Positions 13,330 through 25,400 of a stretch of 64,000 bases of DNA are shown here, piece by piece (the first letter of the stretch is position 1; each line of letters opens with the position of its first letter). The notes under the pieces are model-generated. The model ran no database searches and was not told the origin of the DNA. It saw only the letters and a program-made list of their open reading frames with translations. The DNA comes from Prinsepia uniflora (taxonomy: Eukaryota > Streptophyta > Magnoliopsida > Rosales > Rosaceae), in assembly GCA_032719365.1 (NCBI GenBank), contig CM064871.1, positions 38,103,566 to 38,167,565 of the forward strand, written 5' to 3'. A program made the position numbers and the translations under genes.

Positions 13330-14363
13330 TGTCCCCGTATCTGGTGTCGACTGAACACCCTGCTGAGTCATCGAAAACACTCGGGCCTGAGAGCCCGACA
13401 CTCTACCACGTCCCCTCGAACTACTAGTAGCAGTGCCACCACCTCCTCTAGTGCCCGCTGTCCCTGACGCTGTACTCTGTCCGGACTCCGCTACTCCTCT
13501 GCCTACACCACCTTCCTGTGGCAACAGTGGACACTCACGTCGGAAATGACCTCGCTCCCCGCAGTAGAAACACACATTCCAACCTGGTCCACTGCTCGGT
13601 CTCCCTGTAGACGCTACAGATGTCGCACTCCCTTGCGGAGTCGTCGGTAACCCCAAAATCCTGAACTCTGAAAACTGCCAGGTCTACCAAAATGATCATC
13701 GCCCGACGAGGACGATCCACCGAAGTTACCTCTTTTTGGTGTCCGCTGGCTCGAAGCTCCAGGAATAGATGGTTCCCGGCATCGCACCGGCAAACTGGCC
13801 TCAACTCGCACCGCAGCATCCGACAAGTCTCGGAGGGTAGCAAAAGATCCAGCCGTCACGATGGCTCGAATCTCGCCTCGCAGGCCCAACTCAAACCTAC
13901 GGCACTTCTCGGCTTCAGTGGCTACAAAAGCAGGAGCAAACCGAGACCACATCTGGAATTTTCGTTCATACTCAGCCACTGTCATATTCCCTTGTTGGAG
14001 CTGCAGAAACTCCGCCTCCCTGGCATCCCGGAAAGAACGAGGATAATACTGCTCCAGAAACCGTTCCCTGAACGTCTCCCAGGTCACACTGTGGGCATCC
14101 CAACCGGACAACTCGAGAGTATACCACCACTCGTACGCCGCACCATCCAACAAAAACGTAGCCAACAACACTCGCTCCTCCGGCGGACAATGCATCACCG
14201 CAAAAATCCGCTCAAGTCTGGTAATCCACCTCTGGGCTTCCTCAGGATCAGCCCCACCACTAAAAGTAGTAGCCCCGAGCCGCTAGGCTCGCTCAATCGT
14301 GGCACTCTCCGTCTCTCTTGCTACTTCTTCAGGTTGTGGAGAGGGTCTACGTCTCGGAGGCAT
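13330..14363 (-). pseudogene. gag: Chromovirus Gag (broken) of TR-GAG
   Basis: The structural nucleocapsid protein of a Ty3 chromovirus. It starts with MPPRRRPSPQP at 14363, the same start as the chromovirus Gag at 36816. The retrotransposon gag domain follows (AYEWWYTLELSGWDA, the QYYPRSFRDARE block and FELGLRGEIRAIVTAG), then a basic linker and a zinc knuckle CFYCGERGHFRREC (CX2CX4HX4C). A TAG stop at 14283-14285 falls where the relative has Gln, and the frame shifts near 13650 before the zinc knuckle. Similarity ends at the Gag-protease junction (after QARVF). It is therefore not translatable as one protein despite very young LTRs. The long open frame on the opposite strand is a shadow. 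Confidence 0.9.
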
Positions 14364-14457
14364 CGTCAACCGCACGCTGAAAGAGGCATAGAAGCAGTCA
14401 AACAACTAAAACACAACCTCACAAACCCGACAAACCCCACAAACCCGTCAAACCTAT

Positions 14458-14469
14458 GCTCTGATACCA
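14458..14469 (-). other. PBS of TR-GAG (tRNA-Met type)
   Basis: The minus strand reads TGGTATCAGAGC two bases after the 5' LTR end (14472). It is identical to the chromovirus PBS at 36903-36914. Confidence 0.9.
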
Positions 14470-14471
14470 AT

Positions 14472-17375
14472 TGTCAGGACCCACCCCGGTTTCACCCCGA
14501 AACCCGAGGTAAATCCCGCTCCCGTCTGACTTCCCGACACAAAACTCAAGTAAAACTCCCTCAAATCCAGTCAAACGCAGGAGTAATTAAACACAATGTC
14601 CCGAAGGTAACATTTACAGAGCATAGTACGAAAATACAAGGAAAATAAAACCGATGAATACACGCACACGGAAGCCTTTAAACTCTTCTAGGATCCCTCT
14701 CGTCACTTCTATGCCTCGGACACTGCCTCGACGTCAAGACCCCGCGCTCGCTCCACAACCTGGAGGGCAATTTAAAACAAAAGGGTGAGTGGACCATAAT
14801 AAAAGAAAAGTTCTAAAACATTTATCAGAAAACCAAGTTTCACCCTCCGTTTTGAAAACCACATGCATAACCCATTTCCGAAACAGTTATAAACCAAATT
14901 ACCGTAAATTACATCATAAGAAACAGAAACATTATAAAACAGTTAGAAAAAAAACCACAGCATGTGAATCATAAAACCATATCAGAAACCATAAACATCA
15001 AGTCCTCAATTCCCGATCAAACCTGCTGGACCTATCCGAGTCTTTAAACTCCCGAGTCTTTAAACTCAATCCAGGCCTTAATCATATCCGAGTCTTTAAA
15101 CTCCCGAGTCTTTAAACTCAAGGCCTACGGGAGAAATCAATATATATCCGAGTCTTTAAACTCCCGAGTCTTTAAACTCAATCCGGGTCTTTAAACCCAA
15201 TCCGGCCGGTCCCCCGTCACATATATCCGGGTCTTTAAACCCAATAACCAGATCCAGCAAATCCAATCCCAAAACCATTTTGAAAACCATGTACCAACCC
15301 ACATCCAGACCCGAATCCGAAATCACTGGTCCGATGTCCTTCCGGCATCCAGAACCGTCATTCCGAACCCAAATCCGGAATCCACTTTTCCACTTTAAAA
15401 TCAAATTCCGTTTCCGAAATCATAGTTCAAAATCCCTTTATAAACATTTAAACCACTTATCCACTGAAATCCCAAATCCATAACCTCATATTCAGAAATC
15501 ACACTTTTCTCTTAAAACGTGCTGAAAATCGAACTTTCTCAAAAACCGTGCAATTATGTAAAATCAACAAGGCATATCCGATAAACATAAAATCATAATT
15601 AAAACCATAAACAATTATAAAAAAAACAGTTATGCATGCTCGAGTTTAGAGAAAGGGTCCACTCACAGTACTGAGCCCTACTCGCGTCCCGAACGTCCAG
15701 CCCGTTCCTCGGCTTCCTCGGGAAATCCCGATCCTGTCAATCACCGTCAACAAACGTCACTATTACGTCGACAAACACTCACCTAAATTCCCTCAAAAAT
15801 CCCCGAATCCTAAACCTAAAACCCGGGACCCTAAACTTTCACCCTCGCGGAACTAACCTCAAACGACGTCCGATTGACTCGAAACCAACTCCACTGAACT
15901 CAACACAATTTCTAGACCAAAAGTCATGTTGACCGTTTCTCCCAGAACCGCCGCATGCGCCTCCACGCGCCGCCCAAAGTGGCTGCGCGTGGCCCTCACT
16001 CGCCTGCTACAGTGCACCGTCTTCCTCAGACAAACCCGGTTCGCCACAGTAACCTGCAACTCAGACCGGCGTCAACGGTTCACCGTCGTGCCTGCACAAT
16101 TTCTCTCCTTTCTTCACCAACAACATCGTCCAGACCAGCCCTATTGGTTCCCCAGCTCCGTTCACCTCGTCACTGTCCCTAGCCCGTCGACTGAACTCGA
16201 AACCAGACAGCCCCAATTCCCCTGCTCCACGATCCAGCCACCCAGCTCACCCCTTCACGGTGGCTTCACCAAACTCTTCCCCGGACCTCACTGAACCTAA
16301 ACCACCCCTCCTAGACCTTCGACTCAGCCCCAAGCTCGACGACTCGCCGTTTGAAACCCACGGCCAAAACAGAGGACACAGACACCTTCGTCGTGCCTAC
16401 CGCCACCGTGCACCACACATCACGGCAGCACAACCAAACTACTCCTAGGACTCAACTAAAACCCTTAGACCACTCTAGACTCATCGATTCAACCTCCCAA
16501 GCCACGACTTCCACGTTGAAACTCAACAGGAAAACAGAGTATCGGCATGGAAATGAGAGAATTACCTGTCTCCAGTCACCGTCGTGAGCTCCGCTGGTAG
16601 TGGTTGACTCCTCGCAACCCGCACGACACCACCACGGTCTCAGTTGCCCCGTACACGGCCGCCACCGCCACGATTCTCACGACCTCCCTGCCTTTCACTC
16701 CTAGTTTTCCCGCAGTTCCCAACTGCCCAACCACACGATTACCTCACCTCCCAACCTTCTTACCGTCTCCCTTTCCTTCTCTGAACACCCACACACACTC
16801 ACAACTTACCAGCTCCCTCAATCAACCCTTCTCTGCTCTCAATTCCCTCTCACAATCTCCCTCTGTTTCTGTTTCCTTCTGCGCACAACCACGAACACGG
16901 GCACGGGTACACCCCAATAATAGAACCGTGCACACACCTTAAAATCCCCCAGAACCCACTACACACTTGCCACATGTCACCATCCCCCACTCTCTCTCAC
17001 CCATGTGGCCCAATCTCAGCCGTCCATTTTGCTTTCTCTGCACAAATCTCCAGAAGCCAAAAAGACCAAAATACCCTCTAGTTTTACACATTTTTACGGT
17101 TTTACCAAAACTTCCTAGACCCGTAACTCTCACCTCGTAAGTCCGATGAGTACGTGCCGCCTGTCATCGAACTCAGGACGACAAGAACTATCTAACCATC
17201 CTAGGTCAACCTACCAAAACACGATTACTCAAAAAGTCAACTATTTTGTCCAAACTAGGGGCAACATCGTCATTCTAAACTTACGGACCTATCGGGACCA
17301 ACTAACCACGGATTAACCTCACTAATCACACCTTAATCACTATCTTAATTCTGGCTCTCGGGACGGGTTGTTACA
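14472..17375 (-). mobile_element. 5' LTR of TR-GAG (full length)
   Basis: 2,904 bp, TGTCAGGACCC to GGGTTGTTACA on the plus strand. It retains the ~680 bp missing from the other LTR, which includes the GCGCCGCCCAAAGTGGCTGCGCGTG block shared with the chromovirus LTRs. The GAGTCTTTAAACTC array is at about 15041-15248. Confidence 0.9.
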
Positions 17376-19301
17376 AAAAGTTGGGCCGCCATTGCAGGAT
17401 TGAAGGTCACGATTTTGATGGGTTTCAATTCCATTTTAACGTTCAAAATGGTTAGAAATGAGATTAGGGACATATTAGGATTAAAAGGAGATGAAATGGA
17501 CCTAAAATCGGCCCGAAAACCAGAGAAAACCGAGGTTGAAGACGGGTGAACAGTGCCGTGAACAGTAAAAACTGGTGATCGGGTCGGGAGAGCCTATGAC
17601 ATGCAAATCGAGGCGGCAGCTCGGACGGTCTGTGAGTGGACCTTGTTTTCTAAATTGGTGCATGTATAAATGTTTATTATATGTTTTAAATACTTGTTTG
17701 TGATGCCATGAGTGCATTTGGATGTGTGGTTACGTATAGGCACGTATTTCGAGGTTTCGGCCCTATACGGTGCCTATACGGGTCTGTATTCCTTTATTGG
17801 TCTAAATGGAATGGTTATAGATTTCTAAAAGGATAAACTCGGGTATGAGACCCATTTGGTTTGGTCTCGGGCATATGACTCTAGTTACGACCTTCGGGTC
17901 TAAATCGTGGTCGCGATGGGTGCTATGTGCACGACGATCGACGATACGACGCTCGCCTCCGGTTTGGGATGTGTTCCTTCCGGAGAGGTCACGATGCACG
18001 ATTCGTTGTCGGGTAGCCTGGGGTGGCTCGACTTCGGAGTGCTGACGGTTCAGGATATCGATCGGTGATGAGTGCACCATGATCTTGTGGTGGTCATGTC
18101 GGTTGATACGTTCACGGCGACATACCAGGATTGAGGGCGGTCCTGGATGGATGGTTGCACGCATCACTATGATCGGAGTCGTGACAGACCCTTAGATATC
18201 GGGCACGGTGGCCAGTTGAGTCATATGTTCAGGCACGAGACCCAGTTACTTTACAGTTTATGATTTCGGGTCAGGGACCCGGGATGGATTTTCCAACTTC
18301 ATGAAGGTTTACGGAAACCGGCATGAACTCTGGAAAGGTCATTGTGGTTCATGACGGTTTATGGGAACTGCCACAAACCTTTGTCAGGTCATTCTGGATC
18401 ATCACGGTTTATGGGAACCGTCATGAACCCTGGTTAATGGATGTTATGGATCATGATGGTTCTGGGGAACCGGGCATGAATGTTTATGTTATGTATATAT
18501 ATGTTCATATACCTTCCTTTACTTGTTCTATTATCTCCGCCGGGGAGGGTCGTTGGCCTAGGTGGACCCCGGGGTAGTCACGGAGCACAGACTGAGTGGA
18601 GTCACCCCCCAGTTGGGTTCTTTACTCCCAGGAAGGCTATGATTACTATTACCTCGGGTAGGGTCAGTGGTCTGCGGACATTGATCTTGACTTTGAGAAG
18701 ACTCAGATTGAGACCTGGGTAGCACGCGCGTAGCTTTGGAAACCGTGACAGGATTGGTTGTGTGAATTATATGTGTATGTGATATAAATATGATATATAT
18801 GTGGTATGCACAGGTGTGCACAGGTTTCGAGCAGTGGCTCGTGTATTTGGTTTCAGTATGGTTATGGTTTTGGGCTGAGCCCCTTATTGGTTCTTTTATG
18901 GATTCGCTCAGTGGCCCGTATGGTCGATTTCATTGTGGTCCTTTCGTCCTTGGTTATATCTGATTTGGGCTTAGTTCCCGCATATGGTTTCTTTGGTTAA
19001 ATGGTTTTCGAATGCATGCATGCTTTTTAGTGAAGGGTACAAATGTCTTCTTATGAAATGTTTTTATAAATTCTTGTTTTGTCCACTCACAACTTTTAAT
19101 GTTTTGACTGTCCTTCAGGTTGACATCGGATGTGGACTGTAGCAGAGACCGAGATATCACATACCTCCTCCGGATCCTGGCGTACTCTGATAGCCCGGGA
19201 GGGCAAAGGTCGGAAATATCCCTTGTCTGACACTTTGTGTCAGACGAGAGCAGGGTCATCTTGCACTAATCCCGGGGGGATTGGGATGGGTCCTGTCAAC
19301 G

Positions 19302-19313
19302 TGGTATCAGAGC
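19302..19313 (+). other. PBS (initiator tRNA-Met type)
   Basis: TGGTATCAGAGC lies three bases after the 5' LTR end. It is the standard plant tRNA-Met primer site. Confidence 0.9.
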
Positions 19314-19391
19314 TGTGGTTGGCTTTATTAGAGCTGCGGTTGGCTCTATTAGAGCTGTGGTTGGCTCTATCAGAGCAGGGCTGTCTCTATT
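19309..19391 (+). repeat. 21-bp tandem repeat starting inside the PBS
   Basis: Four units begin AGAGC at 19309, 19330, 19351 and 19372, the last one diverged. The first unit overlaps the PBS, and the third unit ends TATC, so the boundary of units 3 and 4 recreates TATCAGAGC. Confidence 0.85.
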
Positions 19392-22300
19392 CGAGCAACC
19401 GTGTAGCTCTTGGAGTAGTACGCAGGTCGAGGATGTGATATCTCAATGGGCTACAGTTCGTGATCAACCTGATGTTGGGGTGCTGGTACGATAGTTAGTA
19501 GGATGTCTTGGTTCGGTAATTGATGTCGAGGTTGCCATAGTTCTGTCAAGGTTGACAGTGTGGGACCCTACGAAGGGATTAATGTAATAGTACTTAAGGG
19601 TTTTGGTCGTGAGACGGTTAGTTGGGATCGTCTTCACGATGTCGTAGGATCGTTTTGACGGTAGTTTGGTGTTGTGACCATTCGATGGTCGGATCTTGTT
19701 GTGTTTGGTGGCTATGCTATTGTGAGCAGCAAGATTCGTGGAATCCTAGTTGATTTGCCGGTAGGATTGGATTGACATCCTTGCGATGTCAAGACCGTGT
19801 AGTCGGTCAATTCGTGGAGTGTACTGCGATTGGCAGTAGCAGTTGGGTTCAGAGTGACCCTAGGCATGGTCGTGGAATCCTAAAGTAGGATGTGTATGGT
19901 TAGGAAATGTGAATTGACGAGTGGTTTGACTTGGATGACTATTCAGATTTGGATTCGTTAGTCGGTCTAGTCATGTCAGCTTGTGGTGGACTGCACTTCG
20001 CAGTCGAGGTTGTACTTATCGGTTAGACCTAGTTGGCTGTCGTACTACTTAGTTGTGATGGGCTGTTGGAGCAACTAAGGTCATGGATGACCTGGTAGAC
20101 GACATTGGTTGAGTCGAGTTACGACTGGATAGAGTTTGGTTGGACAAGTTATCAGGGTTGGTACTTGTCGATGGAATCCCTGAGTGGGATACAGAGTTGT
20201 TTGTACGATCGATTGATTCCGTTGGATGCGAATCTCGATAGTGATGTCTGGTAGTTTGGTCTGCGCGAGTCTGTGGCAGGAGCTATTACCGAGAGTGGTT
20301 GTAGTTACGGTTGTTGGGAATCAGGGACGTTCAAGGGACGTTTCCTTTTCTCATATGAGTTATCAGGGTGACTGTACCCAGAGTTGTTGGGTACGAGGGA
20401 GGCAGAGTTTCTCCAATTCGAGAAGAGGTATTGGATCGTCGCTCGGTATGAGCAGAGATCTAGGGTTTTCTGTTTCACACACTTGATGCTGATGCTGATA
20501 CTTGTGTGTTGGAGTTAGTAATAGTGCTGGTACTAGTGCTGGTGCTGGTGCCGGTGATTGTGATGACGGTGAGTCGCGAATCGGTATGTGACTCCTTTGA
20601 GATGGGCATATGTTCGGTATCTGTGGTCCAGCAGTGGATCACGGATAGAGTTAAATTGGTGATGGACACATGGTTGATGTCCGAGTGTGTTGGTTCCGAC
20701 GTAGTTGGAATTTCGGAATCGAGAGAGTTTATGATTGAGGTGACTGAGATTTCTCATTTTCTGCTTGGTGGGAGACGATGTTGGATTACGTGACGTGGTG
20801 AGTGCAGCGAGTTTTGGTTGTATTCACGTAGGGTGACTTTTGATGTCATTGTTTTGGATCATCTTTGGATTTTCCTAGGTGGAATGTCAAGGATATATAC
20901 GAGGTAATCAGTGAGAACCTACAGTCCCGGCGTGTCTCGTCGTTGACTGATGTATTTAAGATGTGGGAAATGGTTTAGGACTTTGGGTATCATTATGGAT
21001 CTGGATCATGATCTTGATGATTCAGATAGGTGGAGAGTTTATCACTCTTACTTGGATGTTGGAGTTGAGAATGATTGGGACTGAGCTTCTTTTCGAGGTA
21101 AATCCCGTATGGTACATTACTCACGTGAGTAGGTTTCTGACGAGGTCGGATATGGTCAGCCTTAGAGAGGTGTTGATATTGGGATTGGCTTCTCTATGAA
21201 GTCAATCAAATGTAATGTGTAATCAATTGAACAGGTAACCGATAGGTTCGGTTATGGTGCGTCTTGGTAGACGTGAATGAGATTTCGGGTTTTGGAATCA
21301 GATTTCTAGATGACGATTCAGGATTTGATTTTGGAACTTGAAAGTGGATTTCCGGATTTGGGTTTTCGAATCGGATTCTAGATGACGATTCAGGATTTGA
21401 TTCTGGAGCTTGACAGTGGATTTCCTTTTATGGATTTGGGTTCGGAATGGTTATTCCAAATGCTAGCTTATGGAATGATGATTTCAAACTCGGACTTGGA
21501 TATGATTATGGATATGATTTCTGGGTTTGGATTCGGGATATCTGACGAACTTGCGGATTCGAATTCGGAATTAGAAATCGATGTTGAGTTGGAGTTTCGA
21601 TTTGTCTAGTACTAGATTGGATAAATGAACTCCATTATAGAAACGTGATTGGCTACAACCTAGGTGGTTGTAGGTTGATTGATGGGTAGATGTACGTACC
21701 TTGTGCGTTGTTCGAGGTACGTTACTGGGCAGACTTGTCGTGCCTGGTGATGGTATATAGTTTATACCAGTCATAGGTTGGTGAACGTGTTGGTAGACGG
21801 ATTGGTTCCGATACCATTGGATTAGTTGAGGTCGTGCACTAGACATTGGTTATTCTGCAGTGGGTCATGGTATTTCTGATGGGTATAGTTACACACAGGT
21901 CGAGTGAAATGCTTGGTTGGTAAACGTATACCCAGCATGAGTGTGCTGGTGGTTAGTGTAACCACGAGTGAGTATCGGGTCAATTTTTGATTGGCGACTG
22001 TCAAGTGGTGATAGTTTGTCGGAGGTGTCATCGTGGATCGATTAGTGAGATTTGGTGACTCCATGTGGGAGCAGATAGCATGATAGGTTGGTGATTGAGG
22101 AAGGAAACCTTTTAGTGATGTGTCAACGAAAACGGTAGATTTGACATGTGGTGTCAATTCGGGACGTATGATTATTGTCATTCGAAGTGGTCGAGTGTAG
22201 CCGATGTGACGTGAGTGTTAGCGGTACGTCTGGGTGCAGACGAGTTTTGATTTGGTTAGTTGGTGTACGGGTGTACACGTGCCGTGAGATTGAATTATTT

Positions 22301-22405
22301 CCACGAGATGGTTGTGGAACTAAGATAATTGGAGTTTCGTGAACGAAACTAATTAAGGAGGGAAGAAAGGTTGGAATTAGGTCAGTTGGAATTTCGAGGA
22401 CGAAA

Positions 22406-22424
22406 TTAATTAAGGAGGGAAGGT
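22406..22424 (+). other. Polypurine tract of plus LARD
   Basis: TTAATTAAGGAGGGAAGGT abuts the 3' LTR start. A very similar copy (AACTAATTAAGGAGGGAAG) lies about 60 bp upstream, so the PPT region is duplicated. Confidence 0.8.
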
Positions 22425-25400
22425 TGTAACGACCCGTCCCAAATTCCAGGATTAGATTAGTGACTAATCACGATTAGTGAGGCTTATCCGTGATTAGTTG
22501 GGCGAAATCGGACGAACAATGCAAAATGACCGTTTTGCCCCTAGTCGTGGCAAAATGTTGACTTTTCAATCGGGCGGTCAAATGGAGTTTGACCGATGAC
22601 CGTGACGCAGTTCGTGACGTCACGAGTTCAAAGACAGGTGGCACGTTCAATTCCGACGTTCGAGGAGGAAGTTATTACGTTCGGAAGTTTAGGGGCATTT
22701 TGGTAATTTTGGTTAAAAAGGGGCCAAATGTTGACTTTTTGACCGTGAGGTCCGATGGTCGTGGGCCGAGGACCGTTACGTAAATCGGGACGATGCGAAT
22801 CCATAGGCAAGTGGCATGCTGAAAATCGGACTTCGAACGGGGAAGTTATAGGTCACGGAAGTTCGATTTCACTATGCACGTACGTCGAGACGGGGATGAT
22901 TTGGCAATTTCTGATTGGGCTAGATATTTTGAGTGGGTCCTATGGATGAGTGACAAGTGTCACTCATCCCATTGGCTAGATCCCCTAATTTGGGGATCTA
23001 ACTTAATTAAATACTATTATTTTTATTATTTAATAATTAATCTTTTCTTCACTCAATCCTAACCATTCATTTTAATTAATCTCTCAATCCTCACCACTCA
23101 TCTCACTTAACCCTCTCCCCTCTCATCAGATCAAACATCATTCTTCTTCTTTGTTTCTTCAAACCCGAAACCCATACTTCCACCATTTCTCCATTTTTTC
23201 TTCCAACACACAAACAAACACACCTTACCACCATGAACCCATATGCCCGTGTGTGACCGTGTGATGAGTGATGAGAGGTGGAGGGACTGAACATGACGGC
23301 CTGAGCCACGGCAGCTCACGGTTGTACACGACCAAGGAAACCCGAAAGCTTGGGTAGGCTTTCAAAAATTCAAATTCAGTTTTATTGCTTTTTATTCGAT
23401 TCTAAGGCTTGGGTTAGGTTTCTTGTGGTCTTAGGAGAAGTTTAGGTTTAGTTTTAGGGTCTAGGACGGCCGAGAAGAGCCATGAATGGCTGGGGAAAAG
23501 TCGGACCGCCATGGCCGGATTGAAGGTCACGGTTTTGATGGGTTTCAATTCCATTTTAACGTTCAAAATGGTTAGAAATGAGATTAGGAACATATTATGA
23601 TTAAAAGGAGATGAAATGGACCTAAAATCGGCCCGAAAAGTAGAGAAAACCGAGGTTGAATACGGGTGAACAGTGCCGTGAACAGTAAAAAATGGTTCAG
23701 TCCAAGGTTAGGGACGATGAACAGTGATTAGGGCCTTCTAGGAGCGCGTGAGGGCACGTGGGCCATATTTTGGGAAAAATGTTCAACATATGAAATCTTC
23801 TATTCGATGTAACGAACATTTTGGGACTGGTTTCGTGTCAATCGGACATCGTTCCTATAGTTTTCGGGGTGTCGGAACGTTTAGGATCGGTTTAAAAATA
23901 GTTAAAAGTTCGGGAAAATTACGGGGCTTTAGTGGGAGGTTAATTAAGTAGTTAGTAACCTTCTATTACGATTTGGACAAGTTCGGGAGTCCCGGTGATG
24001 GTGATCGGCTCGGGATAGCCTATGACATGCAAATCGAGGCGGCAGCTCGGACGGTCTGTGAGTGGACCTTGTTTCCTAAATTGGTGCATGCATACATGTT
24101 TATTATATGTTTTAAATACTTGTTTGTGATGCCATGAGTGCATTTGGATGTGTGGTTACGTATAGGCACGTATTTCGAGGTTTCGGCCCTATACGGTGCC
24201 TATACGGGCCTGTATTCCTTTATTGGTCTAAATGGAATGGTGTTTGATTTCTAAAAGGATAAACTCGGGTATGAGACCCATTTGGTTTGGTCTCGGGCAT
24301 ATGACTCTAGTTACGACCTTCTGGTCAAAATCGTGGTCGGGACGGGTGCTATGTGCACGGCGACCGACGATACGACGCTCGCCTCCGGTTTGGGATGTGC
24401 TCCTTCCGAAGAGGTCACAATGCACGATTCGTTGTCGGGTAGCCTGCGGAGGCTCAACTTCGGAGTGGTGACGGTTCAGAATATCAATCGGTGATGAGTG
24501 CACCATGATCTTGTGGTGGTCGCGTCGGTTGATACGTTCACGGCGACATACCAGGATTGAGGGCGGTCCTGGATGGATGGTTGCACGCATCACTATGATC
24601 GGAGTCCGGACATACCCTTAGATATCAGGCACGGTGCCCAGTTGAGTCATATGTTCGGGCACTAGACCCGGTTACTTTACGATTTATGATTTCGGGTCAA
24701 GGACCCTAGATGGATTTCCAAGTTCATGACGGTTTACGGGAACCGGCATGAACTCTGGAAAGGTCATTGTGGTTCATGACGATTTATGGGAACCGGCACG
24801 AACCTTTGTCAGATCATTCTAGTTCATGACGGTTTATGGGAACCAGCATGAACCCTGGTTAATGGATGTTATAGATCATGACGGTTCAGGGGAACCGGGC
24901 ATGAATGTTTATGTTATGTATATATATATATATGTTCATATACCTTCCTTTACTTGTTCTATTATCTCCTCTGGGGAGGGTCGTTGGCCTGGGTGGACCC
25001 CGGAGTAGTCACGGAGCACCGACTGAGTGGAGTCCCCCCCAGTTGGGTTCCTTACTCTCAGGAAGGCTATGATTACTATTACCTCGGGTAGGGTCAGTGG
25101 TCTGCGGACATTGATCTTGACTTTGAGAAGACTCAGATTGAGACCTGGGTAGCACGCGCGTAGATTTGGAAACCGTGACAGGATTGGTTGTGTGAATTAT
25201 ATGTGTATGTGATATAAATATGATATATGATATGTGGTATGCACAGATGTGCACAGGATTCGAGCCGTGGCTCGTGTATTTGGTTTCAGTATGGTTATGG
25301 TTTTGGGCTGAGCCCCTTATTGGTTCTTTTATGGATTTGGCCAGTGGCCCGTATGGTCGATTTCATTGTGGTCATTTCGACCTTGGTTATATCTGATTTG

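Larger units (their letters stand above)
10559..17375 (-). mobile_element. TR-GAG-like element: two LTRs with gag only
   Basis: LTRs 10559-12782 and 14472-17375 flank 1.7 kb of internal sequence that codes only for a Tekay/Del-like Gag. Both flanks carry the target duplication AAAAG (10554-10558 and 17376-17380), and the empty site survives in the 3' LTR of the host LARD near 23500. A PBS and a PPT are present in minus orientation. Where both LTRs align I count about 11 single-base differences in roughly 2.2 kb, so it is the youngest insertion I can date by eye here. The structure fits non-autonomous TR-GAG elements that need Pol from elsewhere. Confidence 0.9.
9505..19298 (+). mobile_element. 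5' LTR of plus LARD (split by TR-GAG)
   Basis: Segments 9505-10558 and 17381-19298 join to about 2.97 kb. It begins TGTAACGACCCGTCCC and ends GGGTCCTGTCA. Compared with the 3' LTR it lacks about 313 bp around 17570 (the block containing TCGATGTAACGAACATTTTGGGACTGG in its partner). It carries the CATGA-CGGTT...AACCG repeats at about 18300-18480. Confidence 0.85.
19299..22424 (+). other. Non-coding internal domain of plus LARD
   Basis: About 3.1 kb without frames resembling gag, protease, RT, RNase H or integrase. The first ~600 bp match, in inverted orientation, the internal remnant at 44413-44994, for example TGTGGGACCCTAC followed by ...GGGATCGTCTTCACGATGT. A GTGCTG microsatellite lies at about 20520-20565. 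From about 21290 the sequence resembles LTR text (GATTTGGGTTCGGAATG), so the internal domain has absorbed LTR-derived segments. Confidence 0.75.

Noticed and set aside
13692..14648. 318-residue plus-strand open frame
   Set aside because: It lies antisense to the TR-GAG Gag and runs into its LTR; composition is Arg/Ser/Pro-rich with no domain.
17802..18167. 121-residue minus-strand frame repeated at 24228-24593
   Set aside because: The two copies are the paired LARD LTRs; openness is kept only because the LTRs are similar. No domain seen.
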